64,000 bases of DNA from Pseudoips prasinana (GCA_951640165.1 OX621264.1:7383001-7447000); one strand, 5' to 3'. Positions 40,681-50,599 are shown, counted from the stretch's first letter. Numbers and translations: made by a program. The notes: generated by a model not told the origin, from the letters alone.

Positions 40681-41264
40681 CAACATGTAACGTAATCAAC
40701 GCACACCCCCAACACCCTAATTAGAATATTATGTTGTAATCATAATACATACACTGAATTTTTAATTTAACATGTATATGCATTGTTATTTACTAAATTA
40801 GTTTCTTGGAATAAAGTTTATTTTTCTTTATTTTGTATTGAATGATGGAATTTGTATGAATACAAATAAAACTGCGATTTTTAAAGTATTATTACTTTGA
40901 CCAAATTGGAGATGTTCTCAAGAAAGGGCAGGTCAGAAGTACCCTAAACCGGCGAGCATGTATGAAGAATATAATGACAGCAATCGAGGCAAAAGAAGTA
41001 TGCAAAGATCGTGACAAATGGAAATCCGTTGTCTCTGCCTACCCCGCTGGGAAACAGGCGTGAGTCTATGTATGTATGTATTACTTTGACTCTAGATCCG
41101 TTTCAATTTGTTTTGACTATACAGGGTTAATATCACAATAATTTCCGTATATTTAATTATTTTTGGAATAAAAAATTACCTATATTAAAAATGATATAAT
41201 TCGATTCAATAAACGATTCTGAACAAACTATTTTCAGGATGTGCGTTAATTAAGTTACATGTTG
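40681..41264 (-). repeat. MITE-N, copy 2, with a LINE scrap inserted
   Basis: Tips CAACATGTAACGTAATCAAC and inverted CAACATGTAACTTAATTAAC, TA on both sides. Without the LINE insertion and one target copy it is 395 bp, the family length. Confidence 0.8.
40902..41078 (+). mobile_element. LINE 3' end with 12-bp target duplication
   Basis: Flanked by TATTACTTTGAC on both sides (40890-40901 and 41079-41090). Encodes the very end of a LINE ORF, TAIEAKEVCKDRDKWKSVVS then AYPAGKQA and stop, followed by a (TATG)n tail. Extreme 5' truncation with a target duplication is the mark of target-primed reverse transcription. Confidence 0.85.
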
Positions 41265-41418
41265 TATACAGTTTTAAATCAGTAATAAGCGCGTTTTACT
41301 GGTTATGACTTTGACTTCCAAGCCAGAGGACGTGAGTTCGATCCTCAGCTAGGATAAGTCTTTGTGTTATGAGCGCGGTTATTTGTACGGGGTCTAGTTT
41401 TAATTTATCTATTAGATA

Positions 41419-41421
41419 TTA

Positions 41422-41505
<84 letters not shown>
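41419..41505. repeat. (TA)n microsatellite
   Basis: About 43 uninterrupted TA units. It abuts the broken 5' edge of the RTE end in tandem unit 2. The Ile/Tyr frames across it are meaningless. Confidence 0.95.
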
Positions 41506-41512
<7 letters not shown>

Positions 41513-41765
41513 AGTGGCAGTGGGCGGGGCACATAGCTCGTACATCCGACGGCCGTTGGAGCAGAAAGGTTCTCGAGTGGCGACCACGAACCGGAAGACG
41601 CAGCGTGGGCAGGCCCCCTACAAGATGGACCGATGATCTTGTGCGGGTCACTGGAAACTGCTGGATGAGAATAGCGCAAGACCGGCAATTGTGGAGATCT
41701 TTGGGGGAGGCCTAGTTGTCCAGCAGTGGACATCTTTCGGCTGATATGATAATGATGATGATATA
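41506..41765 (+). mobile_element. RTE C-terminus and tail
   Basis: Encodes LKWQWAGHIARTSDGRWSRK, VLEWRPRTGRRSVGRPPTRW, TDDLVRVTGNCWMRIAQDRQ then LWRSLGEA, the WAGHIAR...RPxxRWxDD...AxDRxxWxxLxEA end of RTE-type ORFs. 3' tail CCAGCAGTGGACATCTTTCG and (GATGAT)n. Only the last ~75 codons are present. Confidence 0.8.
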
Positions 41766-41804
41766 TATATATTATATATATATAAATGTTTTTTTTTAAT
41801 TCGA

Positions 41805-41975
41805 TAACCCCCGCATTAGGGAATCTAATCCCTGTGTCGCGGGGTACTTTACAAACATATAATAGACGGACACAAATTACATCCAGACTCAGAACAACTA
41901 TTTATTGGTCGCACAAATAGTTGTCCGGCGCGGGACTCGAACCCGCGACACGAAGCGGCGAGACACGTCCTTTGT
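41805..41975 (-). mobile_element. SINE-D, head partly deleted
   Basis: Same body as 40303-40510; the head lost about 30 bases (GAAGCGGCGAGACACGTCC). Equivalent position in tandem unit 2. Confidence 0.8.
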
Positions 41976-42019
41976 TCGGCGTCTAGTTGTAATTTATCTA
42001 TTAGATTATTATTATTATT

Positions 42020-42662
42020 GATGGGCTTGTTGGCGTGGTTGGTAAATGCTTGCCTTTGACGCAGCAGGTCGTGGGTTCGATTCCCACCAAGGACAGATAT
42101 TTGTGTGCATGAACATGTATCTTTGTCCTGAGTCTGGGTGTATATCTATACAACATGTAACGTAATTAACGCACACCCTCAAACACCCTAATTAGAATAT
42201 TATGTTGTAATCATCATAATACATACACTGAATTTTTTATTTAACATTTATATGCATTGTAATAACAATGCATATAAATGTTATATTACTAAATTAGTTT
42301 CTTGGAATTTTTTTATTTTTCTTTATTTTGTATTGAATGATGGAATTTGTATGAATACAAATAAAACTGCGATTTTAAAAGTATTATTACTTTGACTTAC
42401 GGTCCATTTCATTTTTTTAACTGTACAGGGTTAAAATTACAATAATTTCCGTAGACTTAATTATTTTGGAATAAAAACCTAGATTAAAAATGATATAAAT
42501 CGATTCAGTAAACGATTCTGAACAAACTATTTTTAGGATGAGCGTTAATTAAGTTACATGTTGTATATGTATATGTAGTATATCAGTTGTCTGGTTTCCA
42601 TAGTACAAGGTCTGCTTAGTTTAGGATCGAACGTGTGTGAATAATGTCTCGGGATATTATTG
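42020..42662 (+). mobile_element. SINE-C, split by MITE-N
   Basis: 5' part GGCTTGTTGGCGTGGTTGGT to GGGTGTATATCTATA; 3' part from 42564, TATATGTAGTATATCAGTTG, CTGGTTTCCATAGTACAAGG to TCTCGGGATATTA. The insertion site is a TA in the ATCTATATAAG stretch of the SINE. Confidence 0.85.
42151..42563 (-). repeat. MITE-N, copy 3, inside SINE-C
   Basis: 413 bp, tips CAACATGTAACGTAATTAAC on both sides, TA flanks. A 20-bp inverted duplication (AACATTTATATGCATTGT / ACAATGCATATAAATGTT) lies near 42243-42283 and is absent from the other copies. Confidence 0.85.
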
Positions 42663-42689
42663 CGAGGTGTTCTACGGGGACTAAGAGTA

Positions 42690-42990
42690 ATATAATAATG
42701 GGTTCACGATGTTGGGCTGCCTCTCTTCGGCAGTGCTTCTGGCATGTTCAGAGAGAGGCACTTGCTGTGTGGTCACGGCATAGAATATCAGCCTCCCATT
42801 TTATCCCGTGGGGGCCGTAGAAATCGTCCGATGGAATACCTACCAGAGAACGGGCAGCAGCGTTTTTCTGTGAACTATGCCCATCAAACTGCGATCGCCA
42901 ACCCGTCTGCCAAGCGCGGCGATTAGGGCATATCCCCCCATTATTTGGGGAGGCTTTTGTCCAGCAGTGGACGCACTTTGGCTGACATGA
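42690..42990 (+). mobile_element. RTE-type LINE 3' tail
   Basis: GTGTGGTCACGGCATAGAAT, GGGGGCCGTAGAAATCGTCC, AACCCGTCTGCCAAGCGCGG, GTCCAGCAGTGGACGCACTT, (GATGAT)n. The most complete example of this tail in the window. Small frames in it are not genes. Confidence 0.7.
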
Positions 42991-43159
42991 TGATGATGAT
43001 AAGAGGGAAATCGGCCTCCTTACGTCGCCAGTTCCAACTATATCCTGAAGACTGTAGCAGGGAGGTACGAGGTTCCTATACTGAACAATACTGGATTTAC
43101 TGTGTATCCGCGTTTGTAAGATTCATTTCCATACGTAGTCTTTAGAAAAAAAAAAAAAA

Positions 43160-43735
43160 AAAACTGGCCAAGTGCGAGTCGAACTCGCCCATGAAGGGTT
43201 CCGTAGCAGCAAGTATTTCAGTTGATTAAATGAAAGGTAAATTGCGGTTTACGATTTATGACGTATTAAAAAAAAACTACTTACCAGTCTCGTTCAAACT
43301 AATTTTCCTTTGCATGGTAATGTACATCATATATTTTTTTTGTTTTATCATTCTCTTATTTTAGAAGTTACAGGGGGGGGGGGGAGACACTCATTTTACC
43401 ACTTTGGAAGTGTCTCTCGCGCAAAACATTCAGTTTAGAAAACAATGATACTGGGAACCTCAATAACATTTTTGAAGACCTATCCATAGATAGATACGGG
43501 TAGGTATGGGTCCGATGAAAATATTTTTTTTGTTTTCTGTTCTATGTATGGGGAACCCACAAAATTATTGTTATTTTTCTATTTTTGTATGACAATCTTA
43601 ATGCGGTTCTACTTACCAAGTTTACACAGTACAGCTGTTATAGTTTCGGAAAAAAGTGGCTGTGACATACGGACGGACAGACATGACAAATCTATAAGGG
43701 TTCCGTTTTTTGCCATTTGGCTACGGATCTGCAAT
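43160..43735 (-). repeat. GGGTTCCGTA-type repeat, copy 3
   Basis: Reverse orientation of 2906-3503, with the same interior (ACACTTCCAAAGTGG, GTAATGTACATCATATATT). It starts after an 18-A run on the plus strand and contains an 11-G run where copy 1 has 7 C. Confidence 0.8.
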
Positions 43736-43867
43736 AATGTCTGTTGTCTTACGGATATGGACAAAAATCTGGTAAGCAAATGGACTAGATTGACTAACAT
43801 ATATTTGTAAATCTTTGATTTGTATCGTACTAACACACTATGGATATAATTGGTCCGAAATCAAAGA

Positions 43868-44008
43868 TATTGTTGTTCAAACATACTCATATAGATAATT
43901 ACACCTAGACTCAGGACAAACAGACATGTTCATGCACACAAATATCTGTCTGGGAAGCCAACCCACTTGTGGCGTGAAAGGCAAGCGTCTACCAACCACT
44001 ACGTGTCT
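43868..44008 (-). mobile_element. SINE-C, 5' part
   Basis: Reads CTCATATAGATAATTACACC, GGACAAACAGACATGTTCAT, then a decayed B-box region (GGGAAGCCAACCC) and the head CTACCAACCACTACG. The 3' half is missing. Confidence 0.75.
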
Positions 44009-44030
44009 ATTTTTTTGTGTCTAATTGACG

Positions 44031-44278
44031 GTCACCGTAGCCTAGTTGGTAGTGCTCCTGCCTACGAAGCTGGTGGTCCTGGGTTCGAATCCCGGTAAGT
44101 GCAAATATTTGTATGATGAGCACGATTATCTGTTTCTGAGTCATGGATGTTTTCTATGTATATAAGTATTTATCTATCTATAGGTATAAGTATGTATATC
44201 GTCGCCTGGTACCCATAGTACAAGCTTTGCTTAGTTTGGGGCTAGGATAATCTGTGTGACACTGTCCCTAGATATTAT
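44031..44278 (+). mobile_element. SINE-B, copy 7
   Basis: Complete. Shares more than 20 bases of 5' flank (TTTTTTTGTGTCTAATTGAC, GG) with copy 6 at 37695. Confidence 0.85.
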
Positions 44279-44289
44279 TATTATTTGTT

Positions 44290-44905
44290 TACTGCAGCGG
44301 GCAAACTTTGCCAGCATGTTGCATCGGGTTGGACCTAAGTTCCCTTTCAATATCCACTTGGGCGATAAGGTCGTCGGTTACGTAATGGTCTAGCTATTTC
44401 AAAATATAAACCCGTTCCAATTCACGCCCCTTAAATTTAATCACGGGTACTGATTGTGGGTGTTTACTATCCACCGCCAAAGACAAAGAGCTCACTCTTT
44501 TTATCATTGTAAAAAAGGCCTGTTTTTTTGGTATGGCAGGGGAATGCCTATGCATGCCACCCGCAAAAAGAGAAGTCGGTGCGAGTCCGACAAACCCATG
44601 TCGAACTCGCACCGACTAAACCTAACCTGCCGAGGACTTCTCTTGGCGCCTGATGGGGGAAGCCCCGGGAACGCGGTATGCTGCTCCGGTGCCCCAATTT
44701 TGCGCCATGTCCTAGGTGGTTGGGACACATACCCTGGGAGGGCTCTGAAATGCCCTCCCCTATTGCCGATACCGGTACCGATCGGAGCAGGATCGGATCG
44801 TTCCTGATCCCGCTCGGCGGCCTCCTTCTGGAGCATGACTGCCTCACAGAAGGAGACCACGGCGACGCTGAGCGGCCTGATTTTGGGCTGAGCAACACCT
44901 GATCA
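44290..44905 (-). mobile_element. LINE fragments: RT scrap and R1-type C-terminus
   Basis: 44290-44500 on the minus strand encodes PVIKFKGRELERVYILK, a stop, LDHYVTDDLIAQVDIERELR, the xYLGHxVTDDLxDxxDIERE segment of a LINE RT. 44520-44905 is a different piece: VVSFCEAVMLQKEAAERDQE, typical of the tail of R1-type ORFs, followed by its GC-rich 3' UTR. Bases 44906-45057 unassigned. Confidence 0.65.
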
Positions 44906-45057
44906 TCGGTATAACTGAACAGGCGATTTCCTTGTTGCTAAACTCAACGATCAGATCGTTGAATGTACATTAAACAATATATTAGAAATCAACATTAATT
45001 CTCAGCGCACGCACGGATCCAGCGCCCTAGGCTCTAGCCTAATTAGTATGTGGGCGA

Positions 45058-45602
45058 ATCACTAAATCATTCGTTCAATCGGCTTCCATGAGCACATGTA
45101 ACGTCATAAATGGTCCGGGAAAGATTTTTAAGGGGCCTTTTATAGTCCACTAGCGCCGCCAATCGAAAAAATGTCATAACTCGTAAATAGAATCAAAAAT
45201 ACAAAATGTGGTCTATTGTTACTGTAGAAAAGGCAATAACGTAATTTTATAACACATTGTCAACACTTGAAATATAGCTGTTTAGCTAAATCGTGCATTT
45301 GTAACAAAAACGGCCGTTTATGTTTTGAATGCACGATTTAGCTAAACAGCTATATTTCAAGTGTTGATAATTAAGGTGTTATATAATTACGTTATTGCCT
45401 TTTCCACAGTAATAATTAATAGAACATATTTTGTATTATTGTTTCTATTTACGAGTTATGACATTTTTTCGATTGGCGGCGCTAGTGGACTGTAATAGGC
45501 CTCTTAACGTTGAAGCCGATTGAACGAATGTTTTAGTAATTTTTAACCTCCATCTAGTTGAACGCCGATTACGATGACCGGTGAATTAGGCGGTAGCCCC
45601 CC
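45058..45602. repeat. MITE-M, copy 3, carrying a TTAA-targeted foldback element
   Basis: Left part: TCGGCTTCCATGAGCACATG, ATAAATGGTCCGG; right part: CGTTGAAGCCGATTGAACGA to GGCGGTAGCCCCCC. The left tip is missing. The inner element is described separately. Confidence 0.8.
45132..45503. repeat. 372-bp near-complete palindrome, TTAA target duplication
   Basis: TTAA at 45128-45131 and 45504-45507. Left tip GGGGCCTTTTATAGTCCACT, right tip inverted GAGGCCTATTACAGTCCACT; the two arms pair along almost the whole length to a centre at AACGGCCGTT. The TTAA target and GG.CC tips fit a piggyBac-type MITE. A second, left-truncated copy is at 46800-47037. Confidence 0.85.
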
Positions 45603-45668
45603 TGAATGTGCCTATAAGCGTTTATGCACACGATGCCGTCACCGCGCCGACGCCACGTTATTACACTG

Positions 45669-46320
45669 TAGATACGATTAGAAACTCTCGTGACACTACA
45701 CATAAACCGATACTTCGTACTCGCCGGACTAGAGTACGACCGCGAACGCGACGTGACCTCCAACGCCCTCCATGACCCTTAGTTTGCATACCGTACCCAT
45801 AAAAAGCCCCCTCCGAACCTAAATTGGAAGGGGCCGCGTCATGATATTAACGTAGAGCGAAAGTTGCACTAAACATCCCTAAAATGATACGCCCTCTCTT
45901 GTATATTCCCGCCAGTAAACCGCCCAGAGTCGAGGTTCGAACGCCACAGGGGGTGCCCTCCGGCGCGAGGACTTAGGCTGAGATCTATAGAGCGTACTTA
46001 GACTTTGCTCAAACTTTACTTACGTAAAACTTTGCTAAATGTATGCTAAGCTTATACGTTGATTTGGTATTTATAGACTTTTTGAAGTTAAGATTATGCC
46101 TAGCATAAGCTAAGACAGACAAAGTCAAAACACCAATTGTAATTTCGTTACATGCATTAACTTCTGTCTAAGTAAAGTCTGAGCAAAGTCTAAGTACGCT
46201 CTATAGATCTCAGCCTTATTAGTTTGTAGTTTGCTAGACGGCTTGAGCCCTCGCTCGCCTCTATAGTCCGGTGAAGCAGTGAAAGCCTCCCAGGCTAACT
46301 GTAACGTCATGTTAAAAAAA
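45669..46320 (+). mobile_element. Jockey-type LINE 3' end, carrying a Harbinger-type MITE
   Basis: Begins in the last codons of ORF2 (RTRRTRVRPRTRRDLQRPP, stop), then the 3' UTR and a 9-A tail, as in 18540-18920. The sequence just before (CACACGATGCCGTCACCGCG) matches the LINE scrap at 47620-47650 instead, so a chimeric join lies near 45669. Confidence 0.8.
45976..46215. repeat. 240-bp MITE with TTA target duplication (PIF/Harbinger type)
   Basis: TTA at 45973-45975 and 46216-46218. Tips GGCTGAGATCTATAGAGCGT on both sides, inverted repeat ~50 bp with one mismatch in the first 40. A 3-bp TTA duplication is the PIF/Harbinger signature. The host LINE tail reads on across the site. Confidence 0.88.
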
Positions 46321-46321
46321 A

Positions 46322-46508
46322 AGTCGCGCGAAGTCCGCCATCGCGTCGCCGCCGCGCCGCCTCCGCGCGCGTTCCGTCTGTTTGATTCATTCAGTACTAA
46401 TATAGTTATCTGTGATTCATTCCTTTACCGGTCGCTTACAATCGTGCACGTGCGTAACTTTTTAAGAAATTACCAGGGAACGCGCGCGGTGGCGGACTTC
46501 GCGCGACT
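46322..46508. repeat. 187-bp GC-rich foldback element
   Basis: Tips AGTCGCGCGAAGTCCGCCA on both sides (19 perfect), continuing with CGCG...CGCGCGTTCC partners. It starts right at the A tail of the LINE. The open frame across it is noncoding. Bases 46509-46799 are AT-rich and unassigned. Confidence 0.75.
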
Positions 46509-46799
46509 CGTATTTGCTATAAAGTCAAAGTCAAATTTATGTATTTATTGCTTATTACAGGTAGGAAAATGTGGTATTGTATCTTATATTTAGGATCTCC
46601 GTAACACACCAATGAAGTGTGCAATTATAAATTTTAATTTACAATTTATGTTTAGTAGTGAGCATTAGATATACATCAATACAATTTAGTTTCTACAAAT
46701 ATCAGTATAATCAATTTACTATCATCATATTATTTTTCAGTTTAGAAAACTTACAGCTAATTAAAATACTAATAATAATAATAAATACTAATTAAAATA

Positions 46800-47037
46800 C
46801 TAAACTTGAAATATAGCTGTTTAGCTAAATCGTGCATTTGTAACAAAAACGGCCGTTTATGTTTTGAATGCACGATTTAGCTAAACAGCTATATTTCAAG
46901 TGTTGATAAGGTGTTATACAATTACGTTATTGCCTTTTCTACAGTAATAATAGACCACATTTTGTATTTTTGATTCTATTTACGAGTTATGACATTTTTT
47001 CTATTGGCGGCGCTAGTGGACTGTAATAGGCCTCTTT
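46800..47037. repeat. TTAA-type palindrome, left-truncated copy
   Basis: Centre and right arm of the element at 45132-45503 (ACGATTTAGCTAAACAGCTA, GGCGGCGCTAGTGGACTG, GGCCTC), then T and TTAA. Two differences in the last 150 bases relative to the complete copy, suggesting similar age. Confidence 0.8.
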
Positions 47038-47179
47038 AAGGCCAATTACAAGTTACTGTTTTATATTTATTTATTACGCTCCAAGTAGTTTTGAACTTGT
47101 TGCGCGCAGTATTTATTAAGTGATTGTTTTGTACTAATTGGGTACCTACTTTTTATGACTTTTCTAAATCTTTTTGTGA

Positions 47180-47645
47180 ATTCTATATATTTAGGTACCT
47201 AATCTTGTCTTTTGGGCTCAATGATATTCTATAGTTCCATAATAGTTGGCGTTTTCGTTTTGAAAATACTTTAATTCCTTTAGTCAGCCAGTTTGGACGT
47301 TTCGTTATTTGTGTCTTTACTTTTACAACTGGAAAACATAAGTCATAAAACAGTTTAAATGTATTATAAAAGTTATCAAATGCATTTACTGCATCACTTG
47401 TTGCATAACATTCTGAAAACTTTAAATTTCCCAAACAGTTTATAAACGTTTTAAAATTTTTATTATTATAATCTCGTTTTGATTTAAACCAATGTGTAAT
47501 TAGATACTATTTTTTTACTGGAACTGTTAATAATTGAGCAGTATGGTCGGACAAGGATAATTCTAAAACTTCAGATTTAGGACCTTTGATATTATGAGCT
47601 ATGTTATCTCTCAACAGTGTAATTGTGCGGCGTCGGCGCGGTGAC
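47180..47645 (-). mobile_element. LINE endonuclease-end fragment
   Basis: The minus strand reads RDNIAHNIKGPKSEVLELSL, SDHTAQLLTVPVKK, a stop, then LGNLKFSECYATSDAVNAFD, NFYNTFKLFYDLCFPVVKVK. SDHxxQ...  is the last catalytic motif of the AP-like endonuclease; the rest is the linker before RT. Bases 47038-47179 unassigned. Confidence 0.65.
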
Positions 47646-47750
47646 GGCATCGTGTGCAGGAATTCTAAAGGAAGACGATACGTAATCGACCCCAGTGAAT
47701 ATATCATGACGGCGGATTATACTATATATGGCGGATATTACTCCGTTATC

Positions 47751-47850
47751 TGCCTCGTTGGTATAGCGGTAGCGTTTTCACTCACAGAGAACGAGGTCTT
47801 GGGTTCAAATCCAGGGTCGGGCCAGAAGTGATTTCGGATAGGAAGACTCC
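47751..47850 (+). mobile_element. SINE-A, internally deleted copy
   Basis: Head TGCCTCGTTGGTATAGCGGT with B-box-like GGTTCAAATCC, then GGGTCGGGCCAGAAGTGATT and directly GGATAGGAAGAC. The deletion resembles the one in 1436-1568. Bases 47851-48249 hold an arm of an inverted pair near 48000 and are otherwise unassigned. Confidence 0.8.
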
Positions 47851-47997
47851 GTTAGTTCAATGTTTAGACTAGGCTGTTAATTGGATACCGGCAGTCACTT
47901 GGACGTCTAGGCCAATTCATCATTCAAAGTTTGACAAGTTGGCTGGTTGGAAGCTAATCAACCAATTTATTTGTTTGCATACAATTGGTGCAACATT

Positions 47998-48035
47998 AGG
48001 AGTGTACCATAAAGTTAGTATACCTACGGAATAGA
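47998..48035 (+). repeat. Left arm of a 1.9-kb-spaced inverted pair
   Basis: CATAAAGTTAGTATACCTAC and GGAATAGAGCA are found inverted at 49908-49940. They may be the ends of one transposon or two solo ends. Confidence 0.55.
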
Positions 48036-48249
48036 GCAACAAACAAGAGCTGTCAAACGAAACCGAAATAGGATGACATTTGTGTGTGTACAAATGTTTA
48101 TGTGTGCGTGTCATTGATGTATCTCATGTCGATTTTTGCATTTATATCGATATCGATAATATTAATCAGTAATGTGTGGTGACGGCATAGAATATCATCA
48201 CTCCATCTCATCCCGTGAACTGTGACCATCTGACTGACACAAATTCTAA

Positions 48250-48865
48250 ATTCTTTTATTCCGTAAAAATAATACATTTATGTGGAATTGTCATTGTTTA
48301 CCCTACTGTGCAGTACAGGACGTGGCAGCTACTGAAAACACTGCCCGTAAAGTCAGTAGGAAACCTTTTTTTTTTAATAAAATTTACTTAAGTTTTATTA
48401 CATATTGTTTGTATGTTGACTTAAACCAACTCGATCCCAAGCATTTTTGTCACTCAAATAATCAGAAATGTTGTAATATGCCCCGCTATACAATTTGGCT
48501 TTAATAATTCTTTTTCTTATTCCTAGACAATTCTCTAATATAATTGGGAGGTTTGTTATAGAATCTTATACATTGCCCAATAAAAGAGTTACTTATTTTG
48601 TGGAGATGGGTTCGGATTATGTTGCATAATCTTATGTTGCAATGCTGTATGTATCTATGCAACATAAGATTATTCTTATATCTTTATTAATACTACAGTT
48701 GTGTCTAAGAGAAAAGTTCAAAGAGGTTAACAACCTCTTTGAACTTTTCTCTTAGACACTCTCGGGTCAAGATTATAAATGGCTCTAACAGCTTTTTATT
48801 GCAATATAAATATGGTGTTAATGTCAGCAGAGCTACCCCAAAGAATTCCATAAGACTATATCATC
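48250..48865 (-). mobile_element. LINE C-terminal part with two inverted micro-duplications
   Basis: On the minus strand: YGILWGSSADINTIFILQ, KAVRAIYNLDPRES, (L)REKFKEV, then TVVLIKI, SYVA, and after a scrambled part NSFIGQCIRFYNKPPNYIRE. The order is that of a LINE ORF2 C-terminus. Two hairpins (48626-48673 and 48701-48759) interrupt the reading. An RTE tail (GACGTCCACTGCTGGACAAA, minus) follows at 48870-48925. Confidence 0.65.
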
Positions 48866-49017
48866 ATCATCATCATATCAGCCGAAAGACGTCCACTGCT
48901 GGACAAAAGCCTCCCCCAAAGATCTAGGACTATATACTATGAAAATAACTGAAATAAACTATTCTAGCGCAATTCTAATGCAAGCGCAAAGACATAAATA
49001 AATATAAATAATAAATA

Positions 49018-49305
49018 AAAATGTTTTTATTCACGTAGACTTTAAAAAAGCGCTTGTAAATAGTCAGAACATGTTCGTAGTACTATATAATTAATTTATA
49101 ATTATTTCATACACACATATAGGTATTTAGGTACACGGATTGTTGGAAATAATTTACAATAAGATTTATTTTATAACAGTATATATTTAGCTAACTAAAA
49201 TTAAGTTATTGTCAAGGATCATGTGTAGGTTTAATTATCTAAATTTTAAATTTTAGCTATATTTTTACTATATATTGTCTGAATGGTTCTGTCTATATTA
49301 AGGTA
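49018..49305 (-). mobile_element. LINE tail F
   Basis: ATGTTTTTATTCACGTAGAC, AAAAAAGCGCTTGTAAATAG, AACATGTTCGTAGTACTATA and on to TGTCTGAATGGTTCTGTC. More diverged than the other three copies. Bases 49306-49700 show no gene. Confidence 0.7.
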
Positions 49306-49711
49306 CGAATTACATATTTAGGAGAATTTGGGATTACTTACTTCCATTTCCAGGGGATTCACATCTAAACATCACATAGGTACTTTAATATCAGTAATAC
49401 ATATTAGTTTACCGCGTGATAGACAGTGGACACGAAATATCGATAACTTGATTCAGCCCTAGTGTAAACAGAAAATTATTTCTTTACACAAAATATCCGT
49501 AAATTCTGCATTATGTGTATTAGATCTTTGCTTCTTACATTAATAAATGTTTATAGAAGACAATGAACAAACTTAGTACCTACTAAATTAGGAGATGTCG
49601 ATTTGGAATAATTTACCTGTGAAATTAACAGTTTTCAGGGTTATTTCTCCGTGTTGTACAACAATCTGTCACTGAACAATTCACCATATTTATGACGAAG
49701 AACTGTTTTTG

Positions 49712-49841
49712 GCATCTGTTTGACAGTTCTTCGGCACTTATCGTTTCAAAAATATCCACGATTTCACGTAAAATCAGAAAAATTCTCAGGAGTCAAATTC
49801 GCAGCGTGCCGATAAGTGCCGAAGAACTGTCAAACAGATGC
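49712..49841. repeat. 32-bp perfect inverted repeat, 66-bp loop
   Basis: GCATCTGTTTGACAGTTCTT continues to CGGCACTTATCG, and its exact complement is at 49810-49841. Probably a small foldback element. The plus-strand frame through it (49692-49982) has no coding signal. The sequence 49908-49940 just after is the partner of 47998-48035. Confidence 0.75.
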
Positions 49842-49984
49842 GCATCTCGCATCTCTTTTTATCATACAGTGTTGCAGCTAGTGATGTTTCGCTCCCTCAG
49901 TCCTTTGATGCTCTATTCCGTAGGTATACTAACTTTATGGAGTGTACTGAATTCTGACCTCAACGAAGTGTGCAAAGGTTAAAT

Positions 49985-50165
49985 TATAAATAATGAAATG
50001 ATATAATGAAATTTATTTAGCACTTGGGTATTAACATACCTACCCTTGTACTTGTCAAGCTCACAATGCCGTACATAAACATAGTCGAATACGGTATAAA
50101 AGTACCAAGAAAAAATATATAGTCCGTCCGTGCGGTCTGTTTTATCACATAACTAGATTTTTTAA
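49985..50165 (-). mobile_element. LINE 3' UTR
   Basis: Plus strand: AATGAAATTTATTTAGCACT, TGTACTTGTCAAGCTCACAA, AGTCCGTCCGTGCGGTCTGT. The same blocks are at 24820-25000 and 31590-31800 (plus). Bases 50166-50465 are AT-rich with no feature. Confidence 0.6.
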
Positions 50166-50599
50166 ATCCTCAAATAATTAACAAGTATATAAGATATTAT
50201 TTTGAAATTTAGTTCTACTATATTAAAATTAATATTATAACATAATAATTTGTTAATTAAATTTCAATATATATATTTTTTTTATACAATATAATCTCTT
50301 TATTTTCTCTACACAAAAGGGTTCAGTAGCTACAGTTTGGTAGACTTATGCTAAGTAACAATTTCACTTATGCTATGATTAAACCCGACTTTGTGAGAGA
50401 CTGGTGCCTGTTGTAGGTGTGCAGCAAACCTGTATTAATTTGTATTAAATTAATTTGCTACCGTATATCTGGTATCCTTCCAGGCGGCGACGCGCCTCCT
50501 GCCATTCAATCCCTGGCGGCTGTCGACGCGAGGATTTTTAACGAAATCTATGTCCGGCGGGATAACGGAGAGGCGCCAAATGAATTAGCTGCGGTATGA

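Larger units (their letters stand above)
39875..42563. repeat. Tandem duplication of a ~1.3 kb repeat block
   Basis: Unit 1 39875-41264 and unit 2 41265-42563 share, in order: TATACAGTTTT(C/A)AATCAGT, GCGCGTTTTACTGGTTA, GAGTTCGATCC, GGATAAGTC, SINE-D (minus), SINE-C head (plus) starting the same way, and MITE-N at the same position of that SINE. Unit 1 additionally has a 40040-40290 insert and a LINE scrap in MITE-N; unit 2 additionally has (TA)n and an RTE end. Confidence 0.85.

Noticed and set aside
41405..41733. Ile/Tyr-rich reading frames over the (TA)n tract
   Set aside because: Translation of a dinucleotide microsatellite; no start context or conserved sequence.
44454..44902. Overlapping frames of 70-118 codons on both strands
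   Set aside because: The region is GC-rich R1-type LINE end and UTR, which opens frames by composition. Only the minus frame with VVSFCEAVMLQKEAAE matches a family.
48638..48760. Micro-inversion with staggered breaks at the two hairpins
   Set aside because: Inversion of the segment between the hairpins would put the arms in the opposite order, and the sequence between them (TVVLIKI) is collinear with the LINE. Two separate inverted insertions fit better.
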